Source: Gemmatimonadota bacterium (GTDB lineage: Bacteria; Gemmatimonadota; Gemmatimonadetes; Longimicrobiales; Gaopeijiaceae). From it: a stretch of 46,805 nucleotides of DNA. The position numbers were made by a program, and so were the translations under genes. Positions 44,115 through 46,805 of the stretch are shown piece after piece (within the stretch, counting starts at the first letter, position 1; the number at the start of each line of letters is the position of its first letter). The stretch is from assembly GCA_012960225.1 (NCBI GenBank), contig DUBS01000054.1:150670-197474 (forward strand). The letters are read 5' to 3'. Under the pieces are notes generated by a model that saw nothing but the letters and a program-made list of their open reading frames with translations, searched no databases and was not told the DNA's origin.

Positions 44115-45821
44115 ATGCCAAGGCAACTTAGGTCAACCGACGTTGTGATTGTTGGAATGGGCGCCGCCGGAGGTGTGGCTGCCCTGCCCTTGGCTGAAGC
44201 AGGGCTGGATGTGGTGGGTCTTGAGGCGGGCACCTGGCTAGACCAACGTGACTTTGCACCTGACGAGATTCGTAACAACTACCGGGACTGGCCGATGCTC
44301 GTAAAGAAGTGTGAGAACGAGCGGCCTACGTCGAGAGCAACATCCGCGACCAACGCCAACCGTGTAGGTGGACACCCAATGATGAATGCGGTTGGTGGAA
44401 CTGCAGTCCACTATTGGGCCCAAAGTTGGCGGCTCAATCCTTGGGATTTCCAGGTTGTAAGCGAAACTGCACGTCGTTACGGGCGGTCTAAAATCCCAGC
44501 GAATTCAACTGTTGAAGACTGGCCGTTTGGGTATGATGAACTCGAACCCTACTACGACCGGGTCGAACGCGAGATTGGGGTATCAGGACAGGCAGGCAAC
44601 GTTGGCGGCAATATCGACCTGAAAGGCAATAGGTTCGAGGGACCCCGGAAGCGGCCCTACCCTATGCCCCCCCTGCGTTGGACGGGGTTTCTTGAAACGA
44701 TGGCTGACGCTGCTCACTCACTCGGGTGGCATCCCTTTCCAGGTCCCGCAGCAATCAACTCTGAGCGTTACGATGGCCGCGCCGGATGCGCCTACCATGG
44801 CTTTTGCTCCAAAGGCGGCTGCCCCGTCAACGCAAAGAATTCACCACACCTGACTACAATTCCGAAAGCTCTCGACACTGGCAATCTGCGGATCGTGACT
44901 CAAGCCCACGTAACAACGCTCCAGATGGATGGTGAGGGTCGGGTAACAGGTGTGAATTATGTGGTTGGAAACGAGGAGTACTTCCAACCGGCTAAGGTCG
45001 TACTACTGGCCTGCTACACGTACGAAAACGTGCGGCTACTTCTGCTCTCCAAGTCGAGTGCTTATCCGGACGGTCTGTCGAATAATCACGGTCAGGTCGG
45101 ACGTCACTATTTCAGCCACCATCAAGGTGCAGCCGTTAGTGCGCTCTTTCCGTTTGATCTCAAGTCTTGGTATGGACTTCCAGCTCAAGGCGTCGCGATT
45201 GATGACTGGGCCGATGATAACTTTGACCACGCAGGGCACGACTTTATCGGAGGTGGCAACCTCTGGGTGATGTCTGACCGGCGACCGATCTCAGCGGCAA
45301 GCATGAGCACCTACGGACACGGACGGAACTGGGGCTCCGGATGGAAGCGGTTCATTCGGGAAAATGCTGACCGTTCGCACTCGTCTTATATCCAAAAAAC
45401 GACACTCCCTTACGAAGACAATTACCTCGATCTCGATCCTACGGTCACTGACGAACTCGGCCTCCCGGTGATTCGTATCACCGCTCAATTCAAGCAGAAC
45501 GAACGAGCAATCGCTGAGTTCACCCAAAATCGGATGGAGGAATGGTACCGGGAAGCAGGTGCTATTGAGGTCGTCCGGGGTGGGCTTGGTAACTCGATGG
45601 GTATCTCCACACACGCCTACGGAGGTACCCGCATGGGACATGATCCAGAGACGAATGTTGTTAATCCGTGGGGTTTTTCACACGAGGCTCCAAACCTAGG
45701 GATTCTTGGGGCCTCAGTGATGGGCACAAGCGGTGCACGAAATCCGACGCTTACCTCACAGGCGCTTGCTTGGCGCAACGCAGCTCACCTCGTCGAAAAC
45801 TGGGAAGACGTTTCAGGTTAA
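44115..45821 (+). CDS. GMC-family flavoprotein oxidoreductase
   Basis: A 568-residue FAD oxidoreductase. The dinucleotide fold is VVIVGMGAAGGVAAL with GxGxxG at 14-19; NAVGGTAVHYWAQSWRL contacts FAD; the C-terminal block holds STHAYGGTRMGHDPETNVVNPWG and GASVMGTSGARNPTLTSQALAWRNA, with the catalytic His-Asn pair expected there. It groups with gluconate 2-dehydrogenase and glucoside 3-dehydrogenase flavoproteins, using sugar or sugar acid. No signal peptide of its own; it would be exported with the Tat subunit encoded just before. The third, cytochrome c, subunit of such complexes is not adjacent. Confidence 0.92.
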   Translation: MPRQLRSTDVVIVGMGAAGGVAALPLAEAGLDVVGLEAGTWLDQRDFAPDEIRNNYRDWPMLVKKCENERPTSRATSATNANRVGGHPMMNAVGGTAVHYWAQSWRLNPWDFQVVSETARRYGRSKIPANSTVEDWPFGYDELEPYYDRVEREIGVSGQAGNVGGNIDLKGNRFEGPRKRPYPMPPLRWTGFLETMADAAHSLGWHPFPGPAAINSERYDGRAGCAYHGFCSKGGCPVNAKNSPHLTTIPKALDTGNLRIVTQAHVTTLQMDGEGRVTGVNYVVGNEEYFQPAKVVLLACYTYENVRLLLLSKSSAYPDGLSNNHGQVGRHYFSHHQGAAVSALFPFDLKSWYGLPAQGVAIDDWADDNFDHAGHDFIGGGNLWVMSDRRPISAASMSTYGHGRNWGSGWKRFIRENADRSHSSYIQKTTLPYEDNYLDLDPTVTDELGLPVIRITAQFKQNERAIAEFTQNRMEEWYREAGAIEVVRGGLGNSMGISTHAYGGTRMGHDPETNVVNPWGFSHEAPNLGILGASVMGTSGARNPTLTSQALAWRNAAHLVENWEDVSG

Positions 45822-45865
45822 ACTGACTGCCGAACAAAGAACCTGCGCAGGGATTCTAAGAGCAA

Positions 45866-46552
45866 ATGAATACGCTGGCGGACAATGCAGACATTGTAAT
45901 GGGGATTGTTTCCCTGCTCGTCCTGCTCGTATTAGGCATCGTAGTAGGCATCCCACAAATCGCCTCTTTCTTTAGGAAGAAAAAGCGGCAGGCTGAAATC
46001 CGACGAAGAGTAAGATCGACCCTTATAGAGGAGACGATCGGCGGGTTGGTTAATGAGCGGCTAAGGGCGAAGAGGAAATCAATCTCGCACCCTCAAGATC
46101 TTGATTTCTGTGAACTGCATTCTGCAGAGGGACTTGAGTTGCCCGAGCGTGTGGATGGGTGGCTCGACCTCAGCGGGTTGACCACGGTGGAGGGATTGAA
46201 GCTGCCCAACCATGTGGGCGGAGGTCTCGACCTGAAGGGACTCATTACCGCAGAAGGATTGGAATTTCCTGAGTACGTGGGAGGGTGGCTCGATTTACGG
46301 GGCCTGACCACATCTCGGGGTCTGAAGCTGCCTGAGGTTGTGGTTGGAGACATTTACTTCTGGTCCCTACCTAAATCCGAGTACGCCCGACTATCCCACG
46401 GTCCCCCTGAACTGGGCGGCGAAGTCCGCTTCGAGCCGTTAGTCGACGAGGACCGGATGACGATAATTCGGCTCAGGGGGGGGCACATTCAGGTAATGAA
46501 GAAAACTCCTCTAGCACTCGCATGGGTTCAGCAACTAGTTCCCCCCGAATAG
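45866..46552 (+). CDS. Membrane-anchored leucine-rich-like repeat protein
   Basis: A 228-residue protein with one N-terminal transmembrane segment (residues 11-36, VMGIVSLLVLLVLGIVVGIPQIASFF), a basic cluster (RKKKRQ), a helical linker and then four repeats of 21 residues (84-167). The unit reads L-T-T-x-E-G-L-x-L-P-x-x-V-G-G-x-L-D-L-x-G. Such repeats make a stacked solenoid for binding, but the partner is unknown. The last repeat is degenerate (LKLPEVVVGDIYFWS). The tail (residues 168-228) has no known domain. Its 3' end overlaps the M28 gene on the other strand by 18 bases. Confidence 0.78.
   Translation: MNTLADNADIVMGIVSLLVLLVLGIVVGIPQIASFFRKKKRQAEIRRRVRSTLIEETIGGLVNERLRAKRKSISHPQDLDFCELHSAEGLELPERVDGWLDLSGLTTVEGLKLPNHVGGGLDLKGLITAEGLEFPEYVGGWLDLRGLTTSRGLKLPEVVVGDIYFWSLPKSEYARLSHGPPELGGEVRFEPLVDEDRMTIIRLRGGHIQVMKKTPLALAWVQQLVPPE
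46115..46366 (+). repeat. Four 63-bp coding repeats (21 residues each)
   Basis: Positions 46115-46366 hold four in-frame units of 63 bases, coding for 21-residue LRR-like repeats. The first three are alike in protein sequence (LELP, LKLP, LEFP openings); the fourth is degenerate. The DNA is less alike than the protein, so this is an old, selected array rather than recent slippage. Confidence 0.7.
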
Positions 46553-46805
46553 TTCTCCGAAGAAGTCCCCTGGATTCCAGGCGGGCCGTGCCGTTTCCTG
46601 AGCTATAATATAGCCGGTTAAGAAGTTCACACGAGCATGCGCAGCACCTGCTTCAAAATCGAAGCCTTGGTCAACCTCATCGAAGGGTGTGTGATACAGG
46701 TTTTGGCGGAATGCCGTATTGATTGCTCCGCCATCCAGATTTGGATTCCCCGTCTCAAAACCGCTCTTAATGAACAGCGATGGAATGCCGCGTCTTACAA
46801 AGCTG
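46535..46805 (-). CDS. M28-family peptidase, C-terminal end (cut by window edge)
   Basis: The visible 89 residues run from the right edge to a TAG at 46537-46535. The stretch FVRRGIPSLFIKSGFETGNP followed by YHTPFDE and FDFEAGAAHARVNFLTGYIIAQET is the C-terminal end of an M28 zinc aminopeptidase, holding the late ligand-type His in YHTPFDE. Its N-terminal zinc ligands and signal peptide lie outside the window. It would be a secreted or periplasmic aminopeptidase. Its last 18 bases overlap the end of the repeat-protein gene on the plus strand. Confidence 0.82.
   Translation of the reverse strand, partial: SFVRRGIPSLFIKSGFETGNPNLDGGAINTAFRQNLYHTPFDEVDQGFDFEAGAAHARVNFLTGYIIAQETARPAWNPGDFFGELFGGN

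Noticed and set aside
1..46805. tRNA, rRNA, CRISPR arrays, transposases, phage genes
   Set aside because: No cloverleaf with a matching acceptor stem, no repeat-spacer array, and no integrase or transposase motif was found on either strand.

Overview
This is a gene-dense 46.8 kb stretch of a bacterial chromosome. I see 48 protein-coding genes, two of them cut by the window ends. There are no tRNA, rRNA, CRISPR, insertion-sequence or phage genes, and no stretch above about 260 bases lacks a gene. The cell is Gram-negative in plan: an outer-membrane-type beta-barrel protein (DUF5916), many lipoproteins and Sec signal peptides, and several Tat-like signals. The content is that of a marine or soil heterotroph rich in secreted peptidases, amidohydrolases, DUF1080, DUF1028 and DUF5916 proteins. 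My best guess for the phylum is Gemmatimonadota. That rests on gene content only; there is no marker RNA to confirm it.

Layout. 1-263: start of a secreted Ig-like protein. 347-1216: patatin phospholipase, divergent from a complete SUF Fe-S assembly operon, sufC-sufB-sufD-Rieske-sufS-sufU (1302-6981). A perfect 24-bp palindrome lies between them. A DNA alkyltransferase follows, apparently starting at a CTG that overlaps the sufU stop. 7576-10402 (minus): DUF2007, a zinc dehydrogenase and a DadA-like FAD oxidase. 10540-13606: an HD-domain protein, a secreted PQQ-type sugar dehydrogenase and a B3-like metallo-beta-lactamase-fold lipoprotein. 13863-17873: a DASS carboxylate transporter paired with a FadI-like thiolase, an acyl-CoA thioesterase and a secreted NTF2-like protein.

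17934-22840 (minus): a tightly coupled molybdenum hydroxylase operon. Its FAD subunit carries the extra four-cysteine insertion typical of 4-hydroxybenzoyl-CoA reductase. A DUF1460 peptidoglycan-amidase-like gene sits between the Mo subunit and the FAD subunit. This is the most unusual system in the window. A bacilliredoxin gene diverges from it.

23415-25926 (minus): M20 peptidase, cupin and DUF1028, nearly end to end. 26118-28884 (plus): a Tat-exported Gfo/Idh/MocA oxidoreductase and two DUF1080 proteins, probably a periplasmic keto-glycoside module. 28927-34909 (minus): D-aminoacylase-like lipoprotein, M1 aminopeptidase, YtcJ-like amidohydrolase and ArgE/DapE-like M20 enzyme, a peptide and acyl-amino-acid salvage group. 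35103-36961 (minus): 7Fe ferredoxin, cobalamin adenosyltransferase, a small helical protein and an alpha/beta hydrolase. 36989-39230 (plus): a putative membrane-anchored HTH/zinc-ribbon protein, a DsbA-like lipoprotein and a beta-propeller lipoprotein. 39396-41654: a DUF5916 outer-membrane protein behind a -10 box placed for a leaderless transcript. 41664-46805: a secreted esterase, a PEBP-family protein, a Tat-exported subunit 3 with its GMC flavoprotein (no cytochrome c next to them), a membrane-anchored 21-residue-repeat protein, and the C-terminal end of an M28 peptidase.

Taken together, the window encodes Fe-S cofactor supply, iron-sulfur and molybdenum redox enzymes, and periplasmic breakdown of peptides and oxidised sugars.
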